A stretch of 64,000 bases of DNA from Zhihengliuella salsuginis (lineage in GTDB: Bacteria > Actinomycetota > Actinomycetes > Actinomycetales > Micrococcaceae). A program made the position numbers and the translations under genes. Shown here in pieces: positions 36,439 through 44,020 of this stretch (positions within the stretch are counted from its first letter, which is position 1; the number at the start of each line of letters is the position of its first letter). The notes under the pieces were generated by a model that worked only from the letters and a program-made list of their open reading frames with translations, had not been told where the DNA came from and did not search any database. The DNA lies in NCBI RefSeq assembly GCF_014651715.1, contig NZ_BMXK01000002.1, forward strand, positions 62,001 through 126,000, written 5' to 3'.

Positions 36439-37584
36439 ATGGCGTCGAACGACCTGCCCGCGGTTCCCCGCTACGACGGACCGCACCTGCGCCACGTCCT
36501 CCCGAGCGCCGCGGCCGTGCTCGGCGTCGGGGGCTTCGAGAACACCCTGGGCCTGCCTCCCGCCCGCCGCGTCTGCGTCGTGATGGTCGACGGACTGGGA
36601 CTGTCCCTGCTGAAGTCCCGTGGCGGGCACGCCCCCTTCCTGCGCGCAGCGCTGCCGACCAACCGGACGCTGGACGTCGCCTTCCCCACGACGACGGCCG
36701 CTTCCCTCGCCAGCTTCGGCACCGGGGAGTCCCCGGCGGTCCACGGGCTCGTCGGCTACGACGTCGTCGACCCGGGCACGCGGAGCGTGGTGAACCAGCT
36801 CGGCAACTGGCCCGGCTGGCTCGACGCCGCCGCGTGGCAGCCCCGGCCGACCGTTCTGGAGCGCGCCGCCGAGGAGGTCGGCGTCACCACGGTGAGTCTG
36901 CCCGAGTTCGCGTCCTCCCAGCTGACCCGGGCCGCGCTGCGCGGAGGCGAATTCGTGGGCGCCCGGTCGGTGCAGGCGCGCGTGCGCGCGGCCTCAGAGG
37001 CGCTGGCGAAACACGAGAGGTCGCTCGTGTACCTCTATTTCAACGAGCTCGACAAGACCGGTCACCGCCACGGCGCCGCCTCCCTCAAGTGGGGCGAGCA
37101 GCTCGAGGAGCTGGACTTCGCCCTGCGCACGCTCACCAGGCGGCTGCCGGCGTCGACCCTGGTCCTGCTTACGGCCGATCACGGCATGGTCGACGTCCCG
37201 GCATCGCAGCGGGTCGACTACTCGCAGCACGCCGACCTGCTCGACGGCGTCGAGCTGACCGCGGGAGAGCCGCGCGCGGTGCAGCTGCACCTGGCGGATC
37301 CGGGTCGGGCGGAGCAGGTGGCCGCCGCGTGGCGGGCGCACTTCGGCGCCAAGGTCTGGGCTCTGACCCGCGACGAGGCGCTGCAGGCCGGGTACTTCGG
37401 GGCGGACGTCCGCGACGGGGTCCTCGGCCGTATCGGCGACGTCCTGGTGCTGGCGCGCGAGCACGAGCTGGCGCTGTACGACGGGCGCCGGGTCGCCCCG
37501 CACGCCTTCGACATGGTGGGCCAGCACGGGTCGCTCACGCGTGCCGAGCGCGAGGTGCCGTTGCTGACGCTCGCGCGGACCTAG
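36439..37584 (+). CDS. Alkaline-phosphatase-superfamily protein (nucleotide pyrophosphatase/phosphodiesterase type)
   Basis: A 381-aa protein of the type I phosphodiesterase/NPP group. The metal ligands and nucleophile are recognisable: VDGLG (about residue 52), the threonine nucleophile region FPTTTAASLASF (about 75-86), DKTGHRHG, TADHGMVD and GQHGS near the end. No signal peptide is evident, so it should act in the cytoplasm. The substrate is unknown. It is the second gene of the DUF5998 unit, and its stop is only 3 nt from that of convergent sepH. Confidence 0.87.
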   Translation: MASNDLPAVPRYDGPHLRHVLPSAAAVLGVGGFENTLGLPPARRVCVVMVDGLGLSLLKSRGGHAPFLRAALPTNRTLDVAFPTTTAASLASFGTGESPAVHGLVGYDVVDPGTRSVVNQLGNWPGWLDAAAWQPRPTVLERAAEEVGVTTVSLPEFASSQLTRAALRGGEFVGARSVQARVRAASEALAKHERSLVYLYFNELDKTGHRHGAASLKWGEQLEELDFALRTLTRRLPASTLVLLTADHGMVDVPASQRVDYSQHADLLDGVELTAGEPRAVQLHLADPGRAEQVAAAWRAHFGAKVWALTRDEALQAGYFGADVRDGVLGRIGDVLVLAREHELALYDGRRVAPHAFDMVGQHGSLTRAEREVPLLTLART

Positions 37585-37587
37585 GCC

Positions 37588-38763
37588 CTAGTCCGACTTC
37601 TTGCCGAAGACGATCTCGTCCCAGCTCGGCACCGAGGAGCGCTTCGGCTTCTGGCGCTTGGGGCCCGGGTCGTCGTGGCCGTCGGGGTCCTCGTCGCCGG
37701 CCGCCGTCTCGTCTGCGGGGGCGTGGTCGGCGAAGCGCAGGGCGCGCAGGTTGGGGACGACGGTGACCTCCGAGGTCTCGGTGCTCACGCCGTCGTGCAG
37801 GCGGGGCACTTCCTCGTCCGCCTCGTCGTCGGCGAAGCCGAGGCGGCGGGCCTCGTCGGCGTCGGCGAAGTCCTCATCGCGCGGGTGCGCGGCCGGCACT
37901 CCCTGGGTGAGCATGGTGGCGAGCGTGTCGTCGCCGTCCTCGTCCTCGCCGAGGCGCTGGCCGCGGCGGGAGCGCAGGATGTCGAGGAATTCCTCCTGGG
38001 CGCGGGACTCGTCGGTCTCGTCCCCGGGGGAGACGGCCGACTCCGCCGACGGGGCCTCCGGCTCCTCGTCTGCCTCGACGTCGAACGGGCGGTCCTTGAC
38101 GGCCGTCAGCCGGCGCGCGGTCAACGGGGAGTCCAGCGGCTCCAGCTCGGAGAGGACCTGCGACCAGCGGTTGGTGTTCTGGAGGAGCTTGCGGGCCGGG
38201 TGGAAGACCCAGCGGGCCGGCGGTTCCTCGCCGATCGCGGCGCGCCCGGAGCCCTCGGGGGAGTCGAACCGGGCCGTGACGTCCCAGGCGCCGTCGGAGC
38301 GACGGGCAGCGTCCCACTCGACGGCGTCGGGCTGGACGCCGAAGCTCGCCAGCCGGACGTTGACCATGTCGCCCAGGGTGGCCGGCTCGTCGCCGAAGGC
38401 CGAGCGGTAGGCGTCGTGCCCCTGCGGGCCGGACACCTCGATGCTGCGGGCCTGCTGGGCGACGAATTCGCGCTCGGCGTAAACGGCGCCGGCGTAGCGC
38501 ATGATCCCGTCCAGAGGCAGGCCGGTCTCGTCCGCGAGGTCCTCTGCCGAGGCACCGGAGCGGACCCGCGCCTGGATCTCGCGCGGCGAGAGCGGGCGCG
38601 GTTCGGAGTCCGCCGCCTGCCCCGCAGCCGTGCGGCCGGTCGGTCGGGTGGCGGCGGCACGCAAGGCCTCGTCGAGGGGCAACTGGTAGGTTGCTCCCTC
38701 GTCAGACGCCACTAACAGGTGCTCGCCATCCTCGTGGACACCCACAAGCCGGAGTTGCTGCAT
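37588..38763 (-). CDS. sepH: Septation protein SepH
   Basis: A 391-aa protein. The N-terminal DUF3071 domain (about 1-170) includes a helix-turn-helix-like segment (LSPREIQARVRSGASAEDLA, about 57-76). A long Glu/Asp-rich disordered C-terminal region ends in a basic patch (PGPKRQKPKRSSVPSWDEIVFGKKSD region). SepH is an actinobacterial division protein that promotes FtsZ assembly. The ATG at 38763 is chosen because GGAGG lies 7 nt upstream and the family begins MQQLRLVGV. It is divergent from the DUF4193 gene. Confidence 0.92.
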   Translation of the reverse strand: MQQLRLVGVHEDGEHLLVASDEGATYQLPLDEALRAAATRPTGRTAAGQAADSEPRPLSPREIQARVRSGASAEDLADETGLPLDGIMRYAGAVYAEREFVAQQARSIEVSGPQGHDAYRSAFGDEPATLGDMVNVRLASFGVQPDAVEWDAARRSDGAWDVTARFDSPEGSGRAAIGEEPPARWVFHPARKLLQNTNRWSQVLSELEPLDSPLTARRLTAVKDRPFDVEADEEPEAPSAESAVSPGDETDESRAQEEFLDILRSRRGQRLGEDEDGDDTLATMLTQGVPAAHPRDEDFADADEARRLGFADDEADEEVPRLHDGVSTETSEVTVVPNLRALRFADHAPADETAAGDEDPDGHDDPGPKRQKPKRSSVPSWDEIVFGKKSD

Positions 38764-39042
38764 TCCAAGTCCTCCACACACCGTTGATTACTCCCTCAGA
38801 CTCTGCCACTACGGCGGGCGTTTTCCGGTGATTTTGGGTGGTGTGGCGCGGGTGTCGGGAGAGGAATAAAACGCCCCCTGCCCCGGGTTGTGGTACGAAC
38901 GACGAAAAAGATTGGCTTTTTCAGCCTTGATGGTGAACAATCTGTGCGTCACGGGCAGATAAAGCCACAGTGTCAGCTGCTCCAGGGTCACCTGCGAGCA
39001 GAAAAAGTTCAGCAGCTAACACCGGAGCGTGATTGAAAGAAT
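38764..39042. promoter_or_regulatory. Divergent intergenic region between sepH and DUF4193
   Basis: A 279-bp region, AT-richer than average. No convincing gene is visible. It should hold promoters for both flanking genes; TAACAC just before the DUF4193 leader is a weak -10 candidate. Confidence 0.35.
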
Positions 39043-39342
39043 ATGGCGACCGACTACGACGCGCCGCGCAAGAACGACGACGAGGTCAACGAGGATTCTA
39101 TCGAGGAGCTGAAGGGCCGGCGTTCCGATAAGCAGTCTTCCGTCGTCGACGAGGACGAGGCGGAGACCGCGGACAGCTACGAGCTCCCCGGCGCCGACCT
39201 CTCCGGCGAAGAGCTCCTGGTGCGGGTTCTCCCCGCCCAGTCCGACGAGTTCACCTGCGCCTCCTGCTTCCTCGTGCGTCACCGCTCGCAGGTAGCCAAG
39301 GAAAAGGGCGGCCTGTTCTACTGCAAGGACTGCGAGGGGTAG
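39043..39342 (+). CDS. DUF4193 family protein
   Basis: A 99-aa, very acidic protein with two C-terminal CxxC pairs (Cys72/Cys75 and Cys94/Cys97) spaced like a zinc ribbon. Family DUF4193 is conserved across actinobacteria next to sepH, DUF3093 and dut; its function is unknown. The acidic N-terminus plus zinc ribbon suggests a protein- or nucleic-acid-binding adaptor, which is inference. A two-way terminator follows. Confidence 0.9.
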   Translation: MATDYDAPRKNDDEVNEDSIEELKGRRSDKQSSVVDEDEAETADSYELPGADLSGEELLVRVLPAQSDEFTCASCFLVRHRSQVAKEKGGLFYCKDCEG

Positions 39343-39368
39343 ATCCACCCGTCACGCCCCGTACGACA

Positions 39369-39412
39369 CGACGACGGCGGCGCACCCCACGCGGGGTGCG
39401 CCGCCGTCGTCG
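39369..39412. terminator. Bidirectional hairpin between DUF4193 and DUF3093 genes
   Basis: A perfect 20-bp stem (39369-39388 with 39393-39412) with a 4-nt loop lies between convergent genes. Confidence 0.75.
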
Positions 39413-39435
39413 TCCGACCGCCGGGTCGCGCGTGT

Positions 39436-39930
39436 CTAGCGGGCGGCCTCGAGCGCGGCGACGAGCTCCTCGGGGCGGCGGGTGCTGGTGATCCAGTAGG
39501 GCGTCGAGTCGGCCGGGTCGGTGATCTCGATGGTCACGACCGGGTCGATCCACCCGCGGAAGCACATGAACGCCGTCCCGTTGAGGTTCGGTCCGCGGGC
39601 CGCGTGGGCCTCCTCGCCCCGGAAGGCGGCGACCTCGCCGACGAATCTGCGCTCGATCCGGGCGCGCCCGACCCGCACCCACTCGTCGGTCACCTCGACC
39701 TTGCCGCCGGTGAGCGTGTGGTTGACGGTGATGACCGCCAGCACGGCGGCCACGATCGCGCCCGCGATGACCCCCGTGCCCACGCTGATCGGCGCGAACA
39801 TGACGTAGCCGGCGCCGCCGGTCCCAAGGATCACGACCCAGATCCACCACGCGGGCCAGAGGTACTCGCTGTAGGGCGGGCCGGGGGCGCCGGCCGGTTC
39901 GGTGCTGTGCGCGTCAATCGATTCAGGCAT
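39436..39930 (-). CDS. DUF3093 family membrane protein
   Basis: A 164-aa protein with two adjacent transmembrane helices (about residues 28-48 and 52-70), then a beta-rich PH-like cytosolic domain ending in TPYWITSTRRPEELVAAL. This matches DUF3093, of unknown function, which is conserved beside dut. The ATG lies 6 nt from a TAGACT box, so it is probably leaderless. It is divergent from dut. Confidence 0.9.
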   Translation of the reverse strand: MPESIDAHSTEPAGAPGPPYSEYLWPAWWIWVVILGTGGAGYVMFAPISVGTGVIAGAIVAAVLAVITVNHTLTGGKVEVTDEWVRVGRARIERRFVGEVAAFRGEEAHAARGPNLNGTAFMCFRGWIDPVVTIEITDPADSTPYWITSTRRPEELVAALEAAR

Positions 39931-39936
39931 GAAACC

Positions 39937-39942
39937 AGTCTA
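39937..39942 (-). promoter_or_regulatory. -10 box TAGACT, leaderless start of the DUF3093 gene
   Basis: On the minus strand TAGACT ends 6 nt before the ATG at 39930. Confidence 0.6.
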
Positions 39943-39967
39943 GGTTCACGCGCGCGGCGAAAGTGAC

Positions 39968-39973
39968 TAGAGT
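39968..39973 (+). promoter_or_regulatory. -10 box TAGAGT of dut
   Basis: It lies about 44 nt before the dut ATG, so this transcript would have a short leader with a Shine-Dalgarno. It is 26 bp from the divergent DUF3093 box. Confidence 0.5.
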
Positions 39974-40016
39974 GATGTGCGTCCCGAACCAGCCGACGGC
40001 AGGAGTAGAGCGGCGC

Positions 40017-40502
40017 ATGGCTGCCGAACACGACACCACCCTTGAAGTAGAACTGAAGATGCTCGACGCGGGTATCGAGCCGCCGTCGTACGCCCACCCG
40101 GGCGACGCCGGCGCTGATCTGCGCGCGCGCGCCGACGTCGTGCTCGCACCGGGGGAGCGGGCTCTGGTTCCGACGGGGGTCTCCCTCGCCCTGCCCTTCG
40201 GGTTCGTGGCACTGATCCATCCGCGGTCGGGCCTGGCGACCAAGCACGGCCTGACGGTCGTGAACGCGCCCGGCACCGTGGACGCCGGCTACCGCGGCGA
40301 AATCGCCGTGACCCTGCTGAACACGGACGCGAGCACGCCCATCGAGCTCAAGCGGGGCGACCGCATCGCCCAGCTGGTGATCCAGAGAGTCGAGACGGCC
40401 CGGTTCGTGGCCGTCGAGGAGCTGCCGGACTCGGCGCGCGGCGCGGGCGGCTTCGGGTCGACGGGCGGATTCCAACCCGCCGCCGCCGCGGGCGCCAGCT
40501 GA
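40017..40502 (+). CDS. dut: Deoxyuridine 5'-triphosphate nucleotidohydrolase
   Basis: A 161-aa trimeric dUTPase that keeps uracil out of DNA and supplies dUMP for thymidylate synthesis. All five family motifs are in order: [40 protein letters not shown] and the C-terminal GGFGSTGG arm. The ATG at 40017 is chosen because AGGAG lies about 11 nt upstream; the earlier in-frame GTG (39963) sits upstream of the -10 box. It heads a run of co-oriented genes (dut, DUF3710, OB-fold, DUF3159). Confidence 0.96.
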   Translation: MAAEHDTTLEVELKMLDAGIEPPSYAHPGDAGADLRARADVVLAPGERALVPTGVSLALPFGFVALIHPRSGLATKHGLTVVNAPGTVDAGYRGEIAVTLLNTDASTPIELKRGDRIAQLVIQRVETARFVAVEELPDSARGAGGFGSTGGFQPAAAAGAS

Positions 40503-40587
40503 GCGCGCCTCCGCGGAGGCGCCGCCGGCACGGCCGACGGTCAGGTTGGCGACATAAGATGGCCGGGAGACCGGCACGAGGAGCAGC

Positions 40588-41316
40588 ATGATTTTCAAGC
40601 GCAAGCAGCGCGCGGCCGACGAGGCCGAAGAACAGACGACTCACGAGGCGCAGACGACCGAGACGGCGCAGGCCGCCGAGGCGCAGCAGGCCGTCGGTCC
40701 CTTCGACGGCGACGAGCACCCGGACCGCGAGGGCTACCTGGACCTCGGTTCGCTGCTGGTCGAACCGGTCGAGGGCATGCAGATGCGGCTCGAAGTGGAG
40801 GACAAGACCAAGCGCGTCATCGCCGTCGCGCTCGAGCTGGACGGTTCCCGTCTGCAGCTCCAGGTCTTCGCCGCACCCAAGTCGGAGACGCTGTGGCCGC
40901 GCATCCAGGAGCAGATCGGCGCGAGCATCGACAAGCAGGGCGGCAAGACCGACAAGGTCAGCGGCCGTTTCGGCGAAGAGCTGGTGGCCCGCGTCCCGGC
41001 CAAGCGTCCCGACGGCACGGACGGGTTCATGGTCGCCCGCTTCCTGGGGTTCGACGGCCCGCGCTGGTTCCTGCGCGGCGTCGTCGGCGGCCCGGCGGCT
41101 CTCGACCGCTCCAAGGCCGAAGCGCTCGAGGAGCGCATGGCCCGGGCCATCGTCGTCCGCGGCGACTCGCCGATGCCGCCGTCGGAGCTGCTGCCGCTGA
41201 AGGTCCCCGAGGGCGCCGTGCCGCGCTCCGACGAGGACCCGAAGCAGCAGGCCGGCGGGGCAGAGCCGGGGCTCCGGGCGCCGGAGCGCGGCCCCGAGAT
41301 CACCGAGATCGGCTGA
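40588..41316 (+). CDS. DUF3710 family protein
   Basis: A 242-aa soluble protein with an acidic, Ala/Glu/Thr-rich N-terminal tail of about 45 residues and a compact mixed domain (DLGSLLVEPVEGMQMRLEV, RWFLRGVVGGPAAL). It matches actinobacterial DUF3710, of unknown function, which always sits near dut and an OB-fold protein. GAGGAG precedes the ATG. The OB-fold gene follows 7 nt later. An 18-bp palindrome at 40505-40522 in front of it might attenuate read-through from dut. Confidence 0.9.
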   Translation: MIFKRKQRAADEAEEQTTHEAQTTETAQAAEAQQAVGPFDGDEHPDREGYLDLGSLLVEPVEGMQMRLEVEDKTKRVIAVALELDGSRLQLQVFAAPKSETLWPRIQEQIGASIDKQGGKTDKVSGRFGEELVARVPAKRPDGTDGFMVARFLGFDGPRWFLRGVVGGPAALDRSKAEALEERMARAIVVRGDSPMPPSELLPLKVPEGAVPRSDEDPKQQAGGAEPGLRAPERGPEITEIG

Positions 41317-41323
41317 TCCCGCG

Positions 41324-41764
41324 GTGAACGGGCTACCCGAGGTCGCCGGGGTGACGACGGGCGCGGGCCTGCCGCTGGCCGGTGCCGCGGACTCCTGCCT
41401 CAGGATCGCCAGCATCCCGCAGCGCGGCCGCGTCACCACCGGCGGATTCGTCGAATACGTCCGTTTCTCGGCGGCCGGCGACGCGCCGGAATTCGCGGCT
41501 AGCATCGTCGACAGCCCTGCGGGCCCGGGCGGCCGCAGGACGCCGCCGCCGCGCATGTTGGTCGTCTGGCACGGCCAGCGCCGGGTGCCCGGCATCGACC
41601 AGGGCGTGTGGGTCCGGGTCGTCGGCGCGGTCTCGCAGGAGAAGGGCATCACGACGATGTACGACCCCAACTACGAGATCCTCGCCTCGAAGACCGAACT
41701 GCAGGACCGCCTGACGACGAATCGACAGGTCAAAAGCCATTTGAGTGGAAAGGCGACGCGATGA
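41324..41764 (+). CDS. OB-fold nucleic-acid-binding-like protein
   Basis: A 146-aa protein whose centre (GRVTTGGFVEYVRF to VRVVGAVSQEKGITTMYDPNYEIL) reads as an OB-fold of the tRNA_anti/RecG-wedge type found beside DUF3710 and DUF3159 in actinobacteria. It may bind single-stranded nucleic acid; no enzyme motif is visible. It begins with GTG 7 nt after the DUF3710 stop, and its TGA overlaps the ATG of the DUF3159 gene (ATGA), so translation is coupled. Confidence 0.82.
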   Translation: MNGLPEVAGVTTGAGLPLAGAADSCLRIASIPQRGRVTTGGFVEYVRFSAAGDAPEFAASIVDSPAGPGGRRTPPPRMLVVWHGQRRVPGIDQGVWVRVVGAVSQEKGITTMYDPNYEILASKTELQDRLTTNRQVKSHLSGKATR

Positions 41765-42489
41765 CTGCGGGCCAGGGACCGGAAGACGCCCGCCAGCGGA
41801 CGGGCGGCGGGGACGAATCTCCCGAGCAGCCGTCCCCGGAGCAGCTGGCCCGGCAGGTCGCGGCCGGCGCCGGGGTCCGGCGCCGGGACGACGGGCAGGT
41901 CGACGTCCTCGCGACCGTCGGCGGCGTGCGCGGGCTCGCCGAGGCCATCGGGCCCGGCCTGGTGTTCATCGTCGCGTTCACGGCCACGCAACAGCTGGAC
42001 ATCGCGCTCATCGGGGCGCTCGGCATCGCCGTCGTGTTCGCCGTCCTCCGCCTGATCCAGCGCCAGTCGCTGACGCAGGCTCTCGCCGGCCTGGCCGGCG
42101 TCGTGATCTGCGCGCTCTTCTCCCGCACCTCCGGGGAGGCCCGCGGCTTCTACGTCCCGGGCTTCCTGACCAACGTCGCCTACGGTGCGGCGCTCGTCGT
42201 CTCGATCCTCGTGAAGTGGCCGCTGATGGGCGTCGTGTTCGGATTCATCCGCGGCGAGGGACTGGACTGGCGGCAGGCGCCGGGGCGGATCCGCGCGTAT
42301 GCGATCGCGACGTGGATCATCGTCGCCGTGTTCGCGGCCCGCCTCGCGGTCCAGCTCCCGCTCTACTACGCGTCGGCGGACGACGACGGCGCGCTCACCG
42401 CGCTCGGGTCGGCGCGCCTGATCATGGGCGTCCCGCTCTATGCGATGGGCCTCTGGGTGGCCTGGATGATCTCCCGCCCGCGCAACTAG
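41761..42489 (+). CDS. DUF3159 family membrane protein
   Basis: A 242-aa protein with a disordered, charged N-terminus (about 55 residues) and then about six transmembrane helices, including a RGEGLDWRQAP loop. It matches DUF3159, an actinobacterial membrane family of unknown function. The start is fixed by the ATGA overlap with the OB-fold gene. The stop overlaps that of the convergent trkA-type gene in CTAG (42486-42489). Confidence 0.9.
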   Translation: MTAGQGPEDARQRTGGGDESPEQPSPEQLARQVAAGAGVRRRDDGQVDVLATVGGVRGLAEAIGPGLVFIVAFTATQQLDIALIGALGIAVVFAVLRLIQRQSLTQALAGLAGVVICALFSRTSGEARGFYVPGFLTNVAYGAALVVSILVKWPLMGVVFGFIRGEGLDWRQAPGRIRAYAIATWIIVAVFAARLAVQLPLYYASADDDGALTALGSARLIMGVPLYAMGLWVAWMISRPRN

Positions 42490-43148
42490 TCGGCCGCGCG
42501 GAGTGTGGTCCGCAGCCCGTCCTCGGCGGAGATGGCGGTGATGAAGAACATCTCGTCGCCGGCCTCGACCACGTCGTCCGCGCTGGGGACGATCGGAACC
42601 TCGTCGCGCAGCAGGGCCACGACGGCCGAGTCCTCGGGCCAGTTCAGCGATCCCAGGGTCTTGCCGATCAGCGGCGAATCCGATGGAACGGTGAACTCGA
42701 CCATCGACGTCTCGCCCGTGCGCAGCGTCAGTAGGCGCACCAGGTCGCCGATCTCGACGGCCTCCTCGACGAGGGCCGTCATCAGGCGCGGCGTGTTCAC
42801 GGCCACGTCGACGCCCCAGGAGTCGTTGAACATCCAGTCGTTCTTCGGATTGTTCACCCGGCCCACGGTGCGGCCGATGCCGAACTCGCTCTTCGCCAGC
42901 AGGGACACCACGAGATTGACCTTGTCGTCGCCGGTCGCGGAGACGACGACGTCCGTGTCGTCCAGCCCGGCGTCCTGCAGGACGCTGAGCTCGCACGCGT
43001 CGCCGATGAGCCATTCCGCGTCGCCGAGGTCGCTGCGGCCCATCGACTCCGGCTTCGCGTCGATGAGGAGCACGGAGTGCCCGTGGGACATGAGCTCCCG
43101 CGCAATCGAGGAGCCGACGCTGCCCGCGCCGACGATGACCACCTTCAC
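42486..43148 (-). CDS. TrkA-type potassium uptake regulatory subunit (second copy)
   Basis: A 220-aa cytosolic protein with a Rossmann RCK_N domain (VVIVGAGSVGSSIA at the N-terminus) and an RCK_C domain (about 140-215). Such proteins bind NAD(H)/ATP and gate K+ transporters. The start is a GTG overlapping the upstream gene's stop (GTGA). With the preceding gene it forms the pair called ceoC/ceoB in M. tuberculosis. No membrane TrkH-type subunit is encoded beside it. Confidence 0.9.
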   Translation of the reverse strand: MKVVIVGAGSVGSSIARELMSHGHSVLLIDAKPESMGRSDLGDAEWLIGDACELSVLQDAGLDDTDVVVSATGDDKVNLVVSLLAKSEFGIGRTVGRVNNPKNDWMFNDSWGVDVAVNTPRLMTALVEEAVEIGDLVRLLTLRTGETSMVEFTVPSDSPLIGKTLGSLNWPEDSAVVALLRDEVPIVPSADDVVEAGDEMFFITAISAEDGLRTTLRAAD

Positions 43149-43864
43149 TGCTCGTCCTCCTGGGCCTCGTCCTTGGTCGGCCGCGTCGACGCGCCCGCCT
43201 TCTTCGCGGGTGCCTTGGAGAGCACCCGGTCGATGTCGGCCGTCGACTCGACGGGCATCATGGCGTGCAGGATGTCGCCCTCCTGCAGCCGGGTCTTCGG
43301 AGTGGGGATGATGCCCTGGCCGAAGCGGGTCAGGTAGGCCACGCGCAGGTGCACGGCCTCCTCGATCTCGGTCAGCAGCTTGCCGTACCAGTCGCGGTGC
43401 AGGCCCACCTCGCCGAGCAGCAGCCGGCCGGAGGCCTCCCGGAAGTCGCCCTGGACTCCGGTCTCCGGCAGGATCCGCCGCAGCACCTGGTCGGCGCTCC
43501 AGCGGACGGCCGCGACCGTGGGGATGCCCAGGCGCTGGTAGATCTCGGCGCGGCCCGGGTCGTAGATCCGGGCGACGACGTGGGGGACGTTGTACGTCTC
43601 GCGCGCCACGCGCGTGGCCAGGATGTTGGAGTTGTCGCCGCTGGAGACGGCCGCGAAGGCGTACGCCTCCTCGATGCCCGCTCGCTCCAGCGTGTCGCGG
43701 TCGAAGCCGACGCCGGTCACCCGGCGCCCGGAGTAGTGCCTCCCGAGCCGCCGGAAGGCCCGCTCGTCCTGGTCGATGATGGCCACGGTGTGACCGGCTT
43801 CGTCGAGGGTGTGGGCGAGCGTCACGCCGACGCGGCCGGCGCCCATGATGACGAAATGCGGCAT
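43145..43864 (-). CDS. TrkA-type potassium uptake regulatory subunit (first copy)
   Basis: A 239-aa paralogue of the next gene: N-terminal GAGRVGVTLA nucleotide loop, IDQDERAF at the end of strand 2, an RCK_C-like domain, and a Lys/Ala-rich, Asp/Glu-rich tail. The ATG at 43864 has GGAGG upstream. It is first of a two-gene operon. Two unequal RCK proteins probably form a heteromeric ring controlling K+ uptake; this is inference from the pairing. It is divergent from the APC permease gene. Confidence 0.9.
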   Translation of the reverse strand: MPHFVIMGAGRVGVTLAHTLDEAGHTVAIIDQDERAFRRLGRHYSGRRVTGVGFDRDTLERAGIEEAYAFAAVSSGDNSNILATRVARETYNVPHVVARIYDPGRAEIYQRLGIPTVAAVRWSADQVLRRILPETGVQGDFREASGRLLLGEVGLHRDWYGKLLTEIEEAVHLRVAYLTRFGQGIIPTPKTRLQEGDILHAMMPVESTADIDRVLSKAPAKKAGASTRPTKDEAQEDEQ

Positions 43865-44007
43865 GTGGTTCCTCCGCTGGTGAAGCGTCTCGCGGTTGGA
43901 GACCGCACGAATATTCCGTCACTAGTGTGTCACGTCGCCGGGCCCGTCCGCCGGGTGCCCGCGCGGACGTGCGCGGGGCGAGGAATGACACAGCGCGGCC
44001 GACAGGC

Positions 44008-44013
44008 TAACTT
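44008..44013 (+). promoter_or_regulatory. -10 box TAACTT, leaderless start of the APC permease gene
   Basis: TAACTT ends 7 nt before GTG 44021 and decides this start over the in-frame ATG at 43985, which lies upstream of the box. Confidence 0.55.
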
Positions 44014-44020
44014 TGACGAA

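Noticed and set aside
38809-38991. A 60-codon minus-strand frame between sepH and DUF4193.
   Set aside because: It has no ribosome-binding site and no recognisable sequence; the region is better explained as divergent promoters.
42486-43864. Two TrkA-type genes as a single gene broken by a frameshift.
   Set aside because: Each has its own complete Rossmann motif and C-terminal domain with a clean GTGA overlap; paired copies are normal in actinobacteria.
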